Shown: piece by piece, positions 29,722 through 41,504 of the stretch
How positions within the stretch are numbered: position 1 is the stretch's first letter
Layout of the letters: every line of letters begins with the position of its first letter
Assembly: GCA_947494195.1 (NCBI GenBank)
Contig: CANLUC010000003.1
Coordinates: forward strand, 186,001 to 250,000
DNA length: 64,000 nt
Direction of reading: 5' to 3'
Origin: an uncultured Nesterenkonia sp.
Lineage (GTDB): Bacteria > Actinomycetota > Actinomycetes > Actinomycetales > Micrococcaceae
Made by a program: the position numbers and the translations under genes
The notes under the pieces: model-generated
What the model was told of the DNA's origin: nothing
What the model saw: the letters and a program-made list of their open reading frames with translations, nothing else
Database searches by the model: none

Positions 29722-30483
29722 TCAGGCCTGGGCGGGAGCGAGGAAACGGTCGTAGCCGTTGGCCTCGAGCTCGTCCGCCAGCTCCGGTCCACCCTGCTCT
29801 GCAACACGGCCGTCCACGAACACGTGCACGTAGTCAGGCTTGATGTAGTTCAGGATCCGGGTGTAGTGGGTGATCAGCAGGGTGCCCATGTCGTTGGACT
29901 CCTGTGCACGGTTCACACCGTCGGAGACCACGCGCAGCGCGTCGATGTCGAGACCCGAGTCGGTCTCGTCCAAGACGGCGAACTTGGGCTTGAAGAGCTC
30001 GAGCTGGAGGATCTCCACGCGCTTCTTCTCACCGCCGGAGAAGCCTTCGTTGACATTGCGGTTCGCGAAGTCGGCGTCGATCTTGAGCTTCTCCATGGCG
30101 GACCGGACATCCTTGGCCCAGGTGCGCAGCTTCGGGGCCTCGCCGTCGATGGCGGTCTTGGCGGTGCGCAGGAAGTTGGTCATCGTGACACCGGGAACCT
30201 CTACCGGATACTGCATGGCCAGGAAAAGTCCGGCGCGGGCGCGCTCATCCACGGCCATGTCCAGCACGTTCTCGCCGTCCATGGTGATGGTGCCTGAGGT
30301 CACGGTGTAGCGCGGGTGCCCGGCGATGGTGGAGGCCAGGGTGGACTTGCCGGAGCCGTTGGGGCCCATGATGGCGTGGATCTCACCGGAGTTGATGGTC
30401 AGGGTGACGCCCTTGAGGATCTCCTTGACGCCCTGCTCGGTCTCGATGGAGACGTGCAGATCCTTGATCTCGAGAGTAGACAT
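29722..30483 (-). CDS. sufC: SUF complex ATPase SufC
   Basis: A 253-residue ABC-type ATPase: Walker A GPNGSGKST, signature FSGGEKKR, Walker B FAVLDETDSGLD and LITHYTRIL. It drives the SufBCD scaffold. The DETDSGLD form instead of DEPTSGLD is the usual SufC variant. It lies 84 bases after sufD and six before sufS. The ATG is preceded by a pyrimidine-poor leader without an obvious strong site. Confidence 0.95.
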   Translation of the reverse strand: MSTLEIKDLHVSIETEQGVKEILKGVTLTINSGEIHAIMGPNGSGKSTLASTIAGHPRYTVTSGTITMDGENVLDMAVDERARAGLFLAMQYPVEVPGVTMTNFLRTAKTAIDGEAPKLRTWAKDVRSAMEKLKIDADFANRNVNEGFSGGEKKRVEILQLELFKPKFAVLDETDSGLDIDALRVVSDGVNRAQESNDMGTLLITHYTRILNYIKPDYVHVFVDGRVAEQGGPELADELEANGYDRFLAPAQA

Positions 30484-30567
30484 GTGTTGCGTGTCCTTTG
30501 CTTGGTTCGTGAAAAGTGCTGAAGGTGGGTCGAGGTGCTGCCCGTCGGCCGTGGCCGCAGGTGTTCC

Positions 30568-31857
30568 TCAGAAGCCGGCGATCTCGAGCTCGTTCTCCAG
30601 GTCCTGGTGGATGGTGTCCTCGATGGAGTCGACGCCGATGGCCTGGACGATCTCGTTGAGGAAGCCGCGCACCACGAGCTGGCGGGCCTCCTTCTCGGGG
30701 ATGCCGCGCGCCATCAGGTAGAAAAGGTGGTTCTCGTCGAAGCGGCCGGTGGAGGAGGCGTGTCCCGCGCCCTCGATGAGTCCCGTCTCGATCTCCAGGT
30801 TCGGGATCGAATCGGCGCGGGCGCCGTCGGTGAGGATCAGGTTCTGGTTCTTCTCATAGGAGTCGGTGCCCTCGGCAGCCTTGCGGATGAGCACGTCGCC
30901 GACCCAGACGGTCCGTGCATCCTGCCCCTGCAGGGCGCCCTTGTAGAGCACGTTGGAGCTGTTGCGCGGGGAGTTGTGGTCCACGAAGCTGCGGTGCTCC
31001 AGGTGCTGGCCGGCGTCGGCGAAGTAGAGGCCGTACATGGAGGCCTCTCCCCCTTCGGCGGCGTATCGCACGTTGGAGTTCAGGCGGACGATCTCTCCGC
31101 CCAGGGTGACCGAGACGTGCTTGTACTTCGCGTCGCGCCCGATCTCGGCATCCTGCTGACCCACGTGGATGGCGTCGCCGTCCCAGCGCTGCAGCGAGAC
31201 CACGGTGACGTCGGCGCCGTCGCGCACGATGACCTCCACGTTGAGGTTCGCGTCGGCGGATCCGCGATGCTCCAGCACGAAGACCACCTTGGAGTGGGCC
31301 TCGGCCTCGAGCACGATGTGCGCGTTTGCGCGATGCCCCGAGGCTTCGCCGGTGATGTCGAGGAAGACCGGCTCGGTCAGCTCGGTGTCGGCGGCGACCT
31401 TGATGTGGTCGGCCTGTGCGGATTGGCTGTAGCCGACGACGGCGGCGCGATCGGCCGCAGAGAAGACGGTGCCGCGCGGTGACTGGGCCAGGGCGAGCTC
31501 GCCGTGGGTGACGCCCTCGGCGGACTTGCGCAGCTTGATGGTGACCGGGGTCTGGGTGGCGGCGTCGGAGAGGACGCGGCCGAGCTTCTTCAGCGGCGAG
31601 AAGCGCCATTCCTCCTCGCGCCCGGTGGGCACAGCAAAATCGGCCACGGAGAGGCTGGTGGTGCGATCGGCGCGGGACCCGCCGGACTTGGCCTTGGTCG
31701 TGGACTCGCCGAGACCGCCGTGGGTGTGCTCGGTTTCCTCATGGGCCGTGGCGAGGTTCTCGCCCTCCTCGCCCATTCCGGGGATCGAGATGCGGGCTTC
31801 CCCGACCTCGACGCCTTCGACCTGTTCCGCCTGCTCGGCGGACGCGGATTTCGTCAT
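30568..31857 (-). CDS. sufD: SUF scaffold subunit SufD
   Basis: 429 residues. The body is a SufD beta-helix, ending in the conserved FYLMARGIPEKEARQLVVRGF and the helical C-terminus. It pairs with SufB and SufC to build Fe-S clusters. The N-terminal 85 residues are unusual: acidic and His-containing (HEETEHTHGG) before VADFAVPTGREEEWRF, where the family pattern begins. ATG 31857 has GAAGAG upstream; an in-frame ATG further upstream has no such site. A strong hairpin lies in the 120-base gap after sufB. Confidence 0.92.
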   Translation of the reverse strand: MTKSASAEQAEQVEGVEVGEARISIPGMGEEGENLATAHEETEHTHGGLGESTTKAKSGGSRADRTTSLSVADFAVPTGREEEWRFSPLKKLGRVLSDAATQTPVTIKLRKSAEGVTHGELALAQSPRGTVFSAADRAAVVGYSQSAQADHIKVAADTELTEPVFLDITGEASGHRANAHIVLEAEAHSKVVFVLEHRGSADANLNVEVIVRDGADVTVVSLQRWDGDAIHVGQQDAEIGRDAKYKHVSVTLGGEIVRLNSNVRYAAEGGEASMYGLYFADAGQHLEHRSFVDHNSPRNSSNVLYKGALQGQDARTVWVGDVLIRKAAEGTDSYEKNQNLILTDGARADSIPNLEIETGLIEGAGHASSTGRFDENHLFYLMARGIPEKEARQLVVRGFLNEIVQAIGVDSIEDTIHQDLENELEIAGF

Positions 31858-31916
31858 GTGTTTCTCTTCCCTTGGTTCTATGGGGTTCACTTCAGGCTCG
31901 GTGCATTCAGCAGCGT

Positions 31917-31959
31917 GCCCCGCCCGCCCGGCGCGTGTGGCACCGGACGGACGGGGGGC
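31917..31959 (-). terminator. Strong bulged hairpin between sufB and sufD
   Basis: On the minus-strand mRNA, the complement of 31943-31959 pairs with that of 31917-31931: about 15 base pairs, mostly G-C, with a two-base bulge and two G-U pairs. There is no T tract. It could be a partial terminator or an RNA-stability element that sets sufB above sufDCSUT. Confidence 0.45.
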
Positions 31960-31977
31960 TGCATGAGTGTGGCTCGA

Positions 31978-33435
31978 TCAGCCGACCGAACCCTCCATCT
32001 GCAGCTCGATGAGACGGTTGAGCTCCAGCGCGTATTCCATCGGCAGTTCGCGAGCGATCGGCTCGATGAAGCCGCGCACGATCATCGCCATGGCCTCGTC
32101 TTCTGCCATTCCGCGGGCCATCAGGTAGAAGAGCTGATCCTCGGAGACTTTGGAGACGGTGGCCTCGTGGCCCAGGGTCACGTCATCTTCGCGGATGTCG
32201 ATGTAGGGGTACGTGTCCGAGCGCGAGATCGTGTCCACCAGCAGGGCGTCGCAGACGACCGAGTTCGCGGAGTGTGACGCGCCCTCGTTGACCTGGACCA
32301 GTCCGCGGTACGCGGCGCGGCCGCCGTTGCGGGCCACCGACTTCGACACGATCGTCGAGGAGGTGTGCGGGGCCATGTGGACCATCTTCGATCCGGTGTC
32401 CTGGTGCTGGCCCTCGCCTGCGAAGGCGACCGAGAGGGTCTCGCCCTTGGCGTGCTCACCGGTGAGGTAGACGGCCGGGTACTTCATGGTGACCTTGGAG
32501 CCGATGTTGCCATCGATCCATTCCATGGTGCCGCCGGCGTCGACGACCGCACGCTTGGTCACGAGGTTGTACACGTTGGTGGACCAGTTCTGGATGGTGG
32601 TGTAGCGCACACGGGCGTTCTTCTTCACCACGATCTCGACCACGGCGGAGTGCAGCGAGTCGGAGTCATAGATCGGGGCCGTGCAGCCCTCGATGTAGTG
32701 CACGTAGGAGTCCTCATCGGCGATGATCAGGGTGCGCTCGAACTGACCCATGTTCTCGGTGTTGATGCGGAAGTACGCCTGCAGCGGGATCTCCACGTGC
32801 ACGCCCTTGGGGACGTAGACGAAGGAGCCGCCGGACCACACCGAGGTGTTCAGCGCGGCGAACTTGTTGTCGCCCACCGGGATGACCGAGCCGAAGTACT
32901 CCTCGAAGAACTCGGGGTGCTCCCGCAGCGCGGTGTCCGTGTCCATGAAGATGACGCCCTGCTCTTCGAGGTCCTCGCGGATCTGGTGGTAGACCACCTC
33001 GGACTCGTACTGGGCAGCCACACCGGAGACCAGGCGCTCACGCTCGGCCTCGGGGATGCCGAGCCGCTCGTAGGTGTTGCGGATGTCCTCGGGCAGGTCT
33101 TCCCAGGTCTTCGCCTGCTTCTCGGTGGAGCGCACGAAGTACTTGATGTTGTCGAAGTCGATGCCGGAGAGGTCTGCTCCCCACATGGGCATGGGCTTGC
33201 GCTGGAAGTACTTCAAACCCTTCTTGCGCAGCTTGAGCATCCATTCCGGCTCGCTCTTCTTGGCGGAGATGTCCTCCACGACCGCTTCGTCGATGCCACG
33301 CTTGGCGTTGGCACCGGCGCTGTCGGAGTCGGACCATCCGTACTCGTAGGACCCGATGCCCTGAAGCTCCGGGTTCCGCTCGAGAATATCGGAGGTGACC
33401 CCCGAGTCCTTTTCGCGCTGGATCTGCTCGGTCAT
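31978..33435 (-). CDS. sufB: SUF scaffold subunit SufB
   Basis: 485 residues with typical SufB blocks: [66 protein letters not shown] with the conserved Cys, and [21 protein letters not shown]. It is the scaffold on which the nascent cluster is assembled with SufD and SufC. The ATG overlaps the sufR stop by four bases (ATGA), so regulator and scaffold are translated together. Confidence 0.95.
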   Translation of the reverse strand: MTEQIQREKDSGVTSDILERNPELQGIGSYEYGWSDSDSAGANAKRGIDEAVVEDISAKKSEPEWMLKLRKKGLKYFQRKPMPMWGADLSGIDFDNIKYFVRSTEKQAKTWEDLPEDIRNTYERLGIPEAERERLVSGVAAQYESEVVYHQIREDLEEQGVIFMDTDTALREHPEFFEEYFGSVIPVGDNKFAALNTSVWSGGSFVYVPKGVHVEIPLQAYFRINTENMGQFERTLIIADEDSYVHYIEGCTAPIYDSDSLHSAVVEIVVKKNARVRYTTIQNWSTNVYNLVTKRAVVDAGGTMEWIDGNIGSKVTMKYPAVYLTGEHAKGETLSVAFAGEGQHQDTGSKMVHMAPHTSSTIVSKSVARNGGRAAYRGLVQVNEGASHSANSVVCDALLVDTISRSDTYPYIDIREDDVTLGHEATVSKVSEDQLFYLMARGMAEDEAMAMIVRGFIEPIARELPMEYALELNRLIELQMEGSVG

Positions 33436-34403
33436 GACAACCTCTCTTGTTGACGGGGGGAGATGACGATTCGTTTTCGTCCACCGCTGGCCGGCCGCGA
33501 CTCATTCGTCGCACCGGCCCCGGCGCTGATCTGTTGTTCTGCCTCTGCACTTGCTGCAGCGCGCGCCCGCTGCTCAGCGGCAAGCTTTTCGCGACCCACA
33601 GGAACGTGTGTGGTGCATACATGGGCACCGGCCGCCTGTGTGGAAAGCCGCCTGACGTCGACGTCGAGCAGTCGGGAGATCATATCGGTCTCCTCCTCAC
33701 AGAACACCGGATGAGCCGCAGCTATTTCCCGGATCGGACAATGACCCTGGCACAGCTGCGTGGACTGCATCGCCAGAAGCGGGTTGTCCCGACCGACGAG
33801 GCGGGTGAATCCCGCGAAGCCGTCCTCGGCGAAGAGCTGGGAGAGCTTGTCGGTCCGCGCGTCGAGGTCGCTGACACCGGCGAGCTGTCGCTCCCAGCGC
33901 CGTTCGAAGCCGGCGAAGTACTCCCTCGCCAGCCCTCGGGCGGCCCCGGGGGTGGACTCGGCGACCAGCGGATCCCCCGCTGTCGGCGCCGACGCGGACT
34001 CCAGCATCGACAGCGCCGTCTGCACCAGCCCGAGATAGTCATCTCCGAGAGAACGCTGGCCGTGTTCAGAGACCACGTAGCGGCGGGAGGGTCGACCAGC
34101 ACCACGACGGCGCGTGGTGACGTTCTTGACCTCCAGGATCCCCTGCTCGGTCATCGCGTCCAGGTGCCGACGGACGGCCGCAGCGGTCAGTGTCAGCTCC
34201 CGCCCCAGGGCGGCGGCGCTGATGGGGCCCTCTTCGACCACCAGCTGCAGCACTCGCTGGCGAGTCGTGCTCTCGGCCTCGCGGAACGTCTCCGACTGTC
34301 CTTCGGCAGCAGAACCGGGCCCACCCTCCTCGGGAGTGGAAGGGCCCTCCGCGCCACGGTGCCGCTCGTCTGCAGCGACAGACTCGGAAGCAGTGGAATA
34401 CAT
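33432..34403 (-). CDS. sufR: Fe-S sensing repressor SufR
   Basis: 323 residues. A helix-turn-helix spans about 48-108 ([20 protein letters not shown]). The C-terminal half holds four cysteines: C218 and C222 in CQGHC, C235 and C263, which would ligate a cluster as in SufR. It represses the suf operon when cluster supply is sufficient. The first 45 residues and the last 60 are low-complexity. The ATG at 34403 is six bases after a CAGAAT -10-like element on the minus strand, which lies inside a perfect dyad; this fits autorepression. Confidence 0.9.
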   Translation of the reverse strand: MYSTASESVAADERHRGAEGPSTPEEGGPGSAAEGQSETFREAESTTRQRVLQLVVEEGPISAAALGRELTLTAAAVRRHLDAMTEQGILEVKNVTTRRRGAGRPSRRYVVSEHGQRSLGDDYLGLVQTALSMLESASAPTAGDPLVAESTPGAARGLAREYFAGFERRWERQLAGVSDLDARTDKLSQLFAEDGFAGFTRLVGRDNPLLAMQSTQLCQGHCPIREIAAAHPVFCEEETDMISRLLDVDVRRLSTQAAGAHVCTTHVPVGREKLAAEQRARAAASAEAEQQISAGAGATNESRPASGGRKRIVISPRQQERLS

Positions 34404-34410
34404 GATCCTA

Positions 34411-34427
34411 TTCTGACCTATTCAGAA
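34411..34427. promoter_or_regulatory. Probable SufR operator over the suf promoter
   Basis: TTCTGA-CCTAT-TCAGAA is a perfect 6-base dyad starting eight bases before the sufR start codon on the minus strand. It overlaps the likely -10 (CAGAAT), so a bound repressor would block transcription of the whole suf operon. Confidence 0.6.
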
Positions 34428-34510
34428 CAATGCCGCCAGCAAGGGGGACCTTAGTAGGCGGAGACCTTCGGCACAGCAACCGCTGCAGGAGCGGCATGCC
34501 CGGCAGATCT

Positions 34511-34525
34511 TCTACGCCCCGTAGA
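34511..34525. promoter_or_regulatory. Palindrome between -35 and -10 of the ABC exporter promoter
   Basis: TCTACG-CCC-CGTAGA is a perfect dyad five bases before TAGACT (34530-34535). Its core CTAC-N5-GTAGAAAT is also found before the BlaI-type gene at 8062, which suggests one regulator binds both sites. Confidence 0.55.
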
Positions 34526-34541
34526 AATGTAGACTGGTGGG

Positions 34542-35516
34542 GTGCCCCAGTCATCACCGTGCCTGACCCTGCGCCACGTGCGCTATGCCGTCGGCTCAGC
34601 CCGCAGTGCTCAGGGACTCAGGGAGATCCTCAGCGGCGTGGATCTGACGGCCCGAGCCGGCGAGGTGACCGTGCTGCTCGGCCCCAATGGTGCGGGCAAG
34701 ACCACCACGCTCAGCTGCGCCCAGGGACTGTTGCATCCGACCCAGGGGACTGTTCAGCTGTTGGGCCAGGATCCGTTCCGCGCGGGGGCAGACCTGCGCG
34801 CTCGGGTGGGCGTCATGCTGCAGGACGGAGGGCTCCCCCAGTCCGTGCAGCCCCGCGCGCTGCTCAGACACGTCGCCTCGCTCCACCAGAATCCCTGGCC
34901 CTTGGAAGACCTTGCCCAGCGGCTGGACATGGAGAGCTTCCTCTCCACCTCGATCCGCCGACTCTCGGGTGGGCAGAAGCAGCGGGTGGCTCTGGCGGCG
35001 AGCCTGTTGGGGCGACCGGAAGTGGTCTTCCTCGACGAACCCACCGCGGGTCTGGACCCGCAGTCACGCCAGACGGTCTTCGCACTCATCGGCGAACTCC
35101 GCGAGATGGGGATGGGCATCATCCTGACCACGCATCTGCTCGAAGAGGCGCAGAGGCTGGCAGATTCGGTCTTCATCCTCAAGGACGGAGCGGTTGTGCG
35201 CCATGGCACCGTGGCCGAGCTCACCAGCACCGCTGCCCAGGGCCCCGATGCTGCCGCGGACCCGACCCGGCGCATGGTCTTCACCGCGTCCAGGACGCTG
35301 ACCCGCGCGGAGATCGCCAGCTCTCCCCTGGCCATTGAGCTTGATGGCGGGGTGAGCAACGGACCGGGGGCTGCCTGGATGACGCCTGGGCTCTCCGGGC
35401 CCGAACAGCTGCGCGCGCTGGCGACCTGGTGGGAGCAGATCGATATGATGCCGGTCGAGGTCCGTATGGAAGCGCGAACTCTCGAAGATGTGTTCTGGGA
35501 GGTCTCCGTCTCATGA
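34542..35516 (+). CDS. ABC exporter ATP-binding subunit
   Basis: A 324-residue ABC-2 type ATPase: Walker A GPNGAGKTTT, signature LSGGQKQR, Walker B VVFLDEPTAGLD and LTTHLLEEAQRLAD, with a C-terminal domain of about 110 residues. It powers the permease encoded next, with a four-base overlap. The substrate is unknown. The pair often sits between sufR and ctaA in actinobacteria, which may hint at heme or respiratory function. The GTG start is six bases after TAGACT, so it is probably leaderless. Confidence 0.88.
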   Translation: MPQSSPCLTLRHVRYAVGSARSAQGLREILSGVDLTARAGEVTVLLGPNGAGKTTTLSCAQGLLHPTQGTVQLLGQDPFRAGADLRARVGVMLQDGGLPQSVQPRALLRHVASLHQNPWPLEDLAQRLDMESFLSTSIRRLSGGQKQRVALAASLLGRPEVVFLDEPTAGLDPQSRQTVFALIGELREMGMGIILTTHLLEEAQRLADSVFILKDGAVVRHGTVAELTSTAAQGPDAAADPTRRMVFTASRTLTRAEIASSPLAIELDGGVSNGPGAAWMTPGLSGPEQLRALATWWEQIDMMPVEVRMEARTLEDVFWEVSVS

Positions 35517-36274
35517 GTGCCACCTACGCCCCCCTGTCACCGGCCCCGCGACCGGCCGTCCGCCGCATCCTCTCGCACGGGCTCTATGAGACGCGAAACG
35601 TGCTGCGCAATGGTGAGCAGCTCCTGGTCTCGCTGATCCTGCCGCTGCTGGTGCTCTTCGGAGCACACCGGCTGGAGCTGATCACCTCCTCGGCCACGCC
35701 GAGCATCGACATGGTCACCCCGGGGGTGCTCGCGCTGGCGGTCATGGCTTCCGCGTTCACCGGCCAGGGCATCGCCACCGGATTCGAGCGGCAGTACGGG
35801 GTGCTGGCGTATCTTGCCACCACCCCGCTCGGTCCCACCGGACTGATTCTGGGCAAGGCCATCGCCGTGCTGGCTGTGGTCGCTGTGCAGGTGCTGGTCA
35901 TCGGGTCCGCGGGGCTGGCCCTGGGGTGGGATCCGGAGCCGCTGGGACTGGTGTGGCTCGGCGGCGTCGTCGTCCTGGGGGCCACCGCCTTCACCGCGCT
36001 GGGACTGCTGCTGGCCGGCACCGTGCGGGCCGAGGCCACGCTGGCACTGACGAATGTGATCTGGGTCCTGCTGGGCGCCGCGGGTGGGTCGGTCTTTCCG
36101 CTGAACCACGACGACGCCGGCGCGCTGCTGCTCCTGCTGCCTTCCGCCGCCCTGGGCGAGGGCCTCCGCACCGCTTCGCTGCAGGGGACCTTCCCTGTGC
36201 TCGAAGCCCTGATACTTGCCGGATGGGCCGCCGTGGCCATGCTGGCTGCACGAAGGTGGTTCAACTGGCGATGA
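35513..36274 (+). CDS. ABC-2 type permease
   Basis: 253 residues with six hydrophobic segments, including LLVSLILPLLVLFGAH, TAFTALGLLLAGTV and LILAGWAAVAMLAARRW. The pattern fits an ABC-2 exporter membrane subunit. I chose ATG 35513, which overlaps the ATPase stop in ATGA, rather than the in-frame upstream codon at 35429 that lies inside the ATPase gene. Its stop overlaps the ctaA start in the same way, so the three genes form one unit. Confidence 0.85.
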   Translation: MSATYAPLSPAPRPAVRRILSHGLYETRNVLRNGEQLLVSLILPLLVLFGAHRLELITSSATPSIDMVTPGVLALAVMASAFTGQGIATGFERQYGVLAYLATTPLGPTGLILGKAIAVLAVVAVQVLVIGSAGLALGWDPEPLGLVWLGGVVVLGATAFTALGLLLAGTVRAEATLALTNVIWVLLGAAGGSVFPLNHDDAGALLLLLPSAALGEGLRTASLQGTFPVLEALILAGWAAVAMLAARRWFNWR

Positions 36275-37308
36275 AGTTTCCGATGAATCTGCTCGAGACC
36301 CTGAGATCAAGCCTGCCCACCAGGATCACCCGGGTCACCAAGGTGCTGGCCTGGGCGACATTGGTCAGCAACATCGGCATCATCCTGACCGGCGGGGCGG
36401 TCCGACTCACGGCCTCGGGCCTGGGCTGTCCCGAATGGCCACGCTGCACCCCGGAGTCCTGGGTGGCCACGCAGGAGATGGGCCTGCACGGGGCGATCGA
36501 GTTCGGCAACCGACTGCTGACCTATGTGCTGGTGCTGATCTGCGCGCTGATGTTCTTCGCGCTCCTGCGGCTGCGCGGCACACATCGCCCGCTCTTCCGC
36601 ATGAGCGTGCTGATCCTGGCCGGGATTCCGCTGCAGGCGGTGATCGGGGGGATCACCGTGTGGACGAACCTGAATCCCTGGATCGTCGGTCTCCACTTCC
36701 TGCTCTCGGCCGCGCTGGTGATGATCTCGACGATGCTGCTGAACCGCATCAGGCTCGAGCTGAGGATCGCTGGGGAACACGGGGACCCGGCGGCTTCAGC
36801 CGGCGTCACCGGCGTGCCGCTGAGAGACGCCGGCTCCGATGCCGTCGCCGCGGCGATGACACCGGTCATCCTCGGGGCGACCTGGGTATCGGTCTTCCTG
36901 GGCACCGTGGTCACCGGCACCGGACCCCACGCCGGAGACCCAGCCTCGCCTCGACACCTGTTCGACCCCGACCTGGTCACTCGGATACACGTGGTGCCGG
37001 TCTATGTGCTGTGCTTCGCCGCGATCGCCCTGCTGGTGCGTCAGTCCCGCGCTGCGAGCTCCCCGGCGCAGCGGCGAAGCGCCTGGTGGCTTCTCGCGGT
37101 GATCCTCGCCCAGGGCGTCATCGGCTACACCCAGCACTTCACCGGGCTTCCGGTGCTGCTGGTGGGTCTGCACATGCTCGGCTCGGCACTGCTCGTGGTC
37201 TCGGCGACGGCAGTGTTCGAGAGCTACCGGGCGCGCTACGTGACGCGTGGCCTGGGCGGGTCAGCTCCGCGGGCGCAGTCCAGCCAGCACACTGAACGTC
37301 TCGTCTAA
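36271..37308 (+). CDS. ctaA: Heme A synthase CtaA/Cox15
   Basis: 345 residues with about eight helices. Conserved features: ILTGGAVRLTASGLGCPEWPRC, GLHGAIEFGNRLLTYVL (heme-ligating His in helix 2), GLHFLLSAALV, RIHVVPVYVL and GLHMLGSALLV. It oxidises the C8 methyl of heme O to heme A for aa3 oxidase. The two-Cys loop (CPEWPRC) is the form found in Gram-positive CtaA. ATG 36271 overlaps the permease stop; the upstream in-frame extension lies within the permease gene. Its 3' end runs 48 bases into the convergent peroxiredoxin gene. Confidence 0.92.
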   Translation: MKFPMNLLETLRSSLPTRITRVTKVLAWATLVSNIGIILTGGAVRLTASGLGCPEWPRCTPESWVATQEMGLHGAIEFGNRLLTYVLVLICALMFFALLRLRGTHRPLFRMSVLILAGIPLQAVIGGITVWTNLNPWIVGLHFLLSAALVMISTMLLNRIRLELRIAGEHGDPAASAGVTGVPLRDAGSDAVAAAMTPVILGATWVSVFLGTVVTGTGPHAGDPASPRHLFDPDLVTRIHVVPVYVLCFAAIALLVRQSRAASSPAQRRSAWWLLAVILAQGVIGYTQHFTGLPVLLVGLHMLGSALLVVSATAVFESYRARYVTRGLGGSAPRAQSSQHTERLV

Positions 37309-37755
37309 GTCCCTGACCTGTGCATTCGGCGCAGACTGGAGATGGGCGACCCGCAGCTGCGGGTCCAGCAGGACGCTGGTGCGGTGCGCCGTGCCGCGCT
37401 CAGAGTCGAAGACCCCATAGCGCCCGGCGATCTGCCCGTGCGGCCAGAAATCGCTGATCAGACTGAAGGGGAGCTCCTCTCCACCGGTGCGCAGCGACTC
37501 TGCGTAGGCGCGCAGACTGTGCAGCGGGTCGCAGCTGATCCCCAGGACGGTGGCGCCGACCTCGCGGATCTGGGCGCGTCGTGACGCCAGCGCTCGGAGC
37601 TCCGAACCGCAGACAGCGCTGAACGCGAAGGGATAGAACATCAGCAGGACCGGCGCCCCGTCCAGCTGCTCGAGCGTGATGGATTCACCATGGTGGGTCC
37701 GTGCCGAGAACGAGGGCGCCTGCTCCCCCAGCTTCGGAGGGCGCGACGCCGTCAT
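37261..37755 (-). CDS. Peroxiredoxin, AhpE type
   Basis: A 164-residue thioredoxin-fold peroxidase. The peroxidatic Cys is in YPFAFSAVCGSEL, matching the P-x3-(S/T)-x2-C motif, and the Arg of the active site is likely in AHRTSVLL. A second Cys appears in GISCDPLHSLRAYAE. AhpE-type enzymes reduce peroxides using mycothiol or thioredoxin systems. It is convergent with ctaA and shares 48 bases with its end. Organism-specific electron donors cannot be read here. Confidence 0.88.
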   Translation of the reverse strand: MTASRPPKLGEQAPSFSARTHHGESITLEQLDGAPVLLMFYPFAFSAVCGSELRALASRRAQIREVGATVLGISCDPLHSLRAYAESLRTGGEELPFSLISDFWPHGQIAGRYGVFDSERGTAHRTSVLLDPQLRVAHLQSAPNAQVRDLDETFSVLAGLRPRS

Positions 37756-37851
37756 GACGCGTCCAGCCTCACAATGACGTCATCCCCACCGCGGCTCCAG
37801 GAGCACGGGGACTCCCTGCTCACCGGGCATCGCGGTCACTGCGCATCGCGA

Positions 37852-38328
37852 TCACTGCTTCTTGCGCCCCATCAGTCGGGTCGCGGCCCAGTGAGTGCTC
37901 ACGCCCGCCGAGGAGGTCACGTGCAGTCCAGCATTGGGGGCGGCGTCCTGGATCTCCACCGGTGGGACGTACCCGTCACGCCCCGAGCGCGGAGTCAGCA
38001 GCCAGATCACGCCGCCTTCATCCAGCGTCGCCAGTGCGTCCACGAGCGCGTCGGTGAGGTCGTCGTCGCCGTCCCGGAACCAGACCAGCACGGCGTCCAC
38101 GACCTCTTGGACGTCTTCGTCGAGCAGCTCCTCGTCCAGCAGATCTTCCAGCCGATCTCGGAAGTCGTCATCCACGTCCTCGTCCACGCCGATCTCTTGA
38201 ACCAGCGAATCGGGCTTGAGCCCAAGCTCCTGGAGCAGGTCGCCGACCGAGACAACATTGGTTCCGGCGTCGTTCTTGTGGCCCGTCGAAGTGCTCGACG
38301 GATCCTCGGCTGCAGAAGCCTGACTCAC
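37852..38328 (-). CDS. DUF3052 family protein
   Basis: 158 residues. VVSVGDLLQELGLKPDSLVQEIGVDEDVDDDFRDRLEDLL and GVIWLLTPRSGRDGYVPPVEI blocks are typical of the actinobacterial DUF3052 family (condensed here as a pattern); the middle is very acidic. No catalytic motif is visible and the function is unknown. The GTG at 38328 was chosen because a purine-rich ribosome site (GAGGAAGGGA) precedes it; the longer frame upstream runs through the aceE promoter. Divergent from aceE, which is the common arrangement in this group. Confidence 0.82.
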   Translation of the reverse strand: MSQASAAEDPSSTSTGHKNDAGTNVVSVGDLLQELGLKPDSLVQEIGVDEDVDDDFRDRLEDLLDEELLDEDVQEVVDAVLVWFRDGDDDLTDALVDALATLDEGGVIWLLTPRSGRDGYVPPVEIQDAAPNAGLHVTSSAGVSTHWAATRLMGRKKQ

Positions 38329-38418
38329 CTGAGGTTCCCTTCCTCTTTCATCTACGTCTGAAAAGCAGCACCACCGCAAGGATGAGGCTGTCACCAGCAA
38401 CGTTACGCGGATCCCTAT

Positions 38419-38449
38419 CCGTTCGGGAAGTACGACACCACACGAACGG
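38419..38449. promoter_or_regulatory. Inverted repeat between DUF3052 and aceE promoters
   Basis: CCGTTCG (38419-38425) and CGAACGG (38443-38449) are perfect complements 17 bases apart. TAGAGT (38451-38456) right after it could be the aceE -10; on the other strand TAGGGA (38417-38412) could serve DUF3052. A regulator bound here could act on both genes. The aceE leader is then about 110 bases. Confidence 0.45.
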
Positions 38450-38572
38450 GTAGAGTTGAGCTGAAAATCGGCCGCCGCACCATCGGTGGCAGACGACCTC
38501 GTGGGTCCCGCCCGTGGAACATCCCTGTCCATGGAACGCAAGACCCAGACACATACCTTTGAGAGGTGACCC

Positions 38573-41311
<2,739 letters not shown>

Positions 41312-41353
41312 TCGCCGATGCCTTCACCGCTGCGCGTGACGCGAAGGTGAGCC

Positions 41354-41388
41354 AGAAGGGGTCCGGAGCGTTGCTCCGGGCCCCTTCT
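41354..41388 (+). terminator. Hairpin terminator after aceE
   Basis: AGAAGGGGTCCGGAGC (41354-41369) and GCTCCGGGCCCCTTCT (41373-41388) form a 16-base-pair stem with one G-U pair and a three-base loop. No T tract follows. Confidence 0.65.
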
Positions 41389-41450
41389 GCTGCGCGGGTC
41401 CTGTTCTGTGCCCAGCTTGCGGGATCTCGGTCGAACGGCGCCGCCGGGCT

Positions 41451-41467
41451 TTGTAGGGATCACACAA
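41451..41467. promoter_or_regulatory. TTGT-N9-ACAA box upstream of fasR
   Basis: TTGT-AGGGATCAC-ACAA lies about 25 bases before the TAGGCT -10-like element of fasR. The same TTGTAGGG...CACAA pattern is found before fabD (42688). A second arm CCCTACA (41480-41486) complements TGTAGGG (41452-41458). It is a candidate FasR autoregulatory site. Confidence 0.55.
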
Positions 41468-41504
41468 CTGGCGGGGGGACCCTACAGGCTCTAGGCTCCA
41501 GGAC

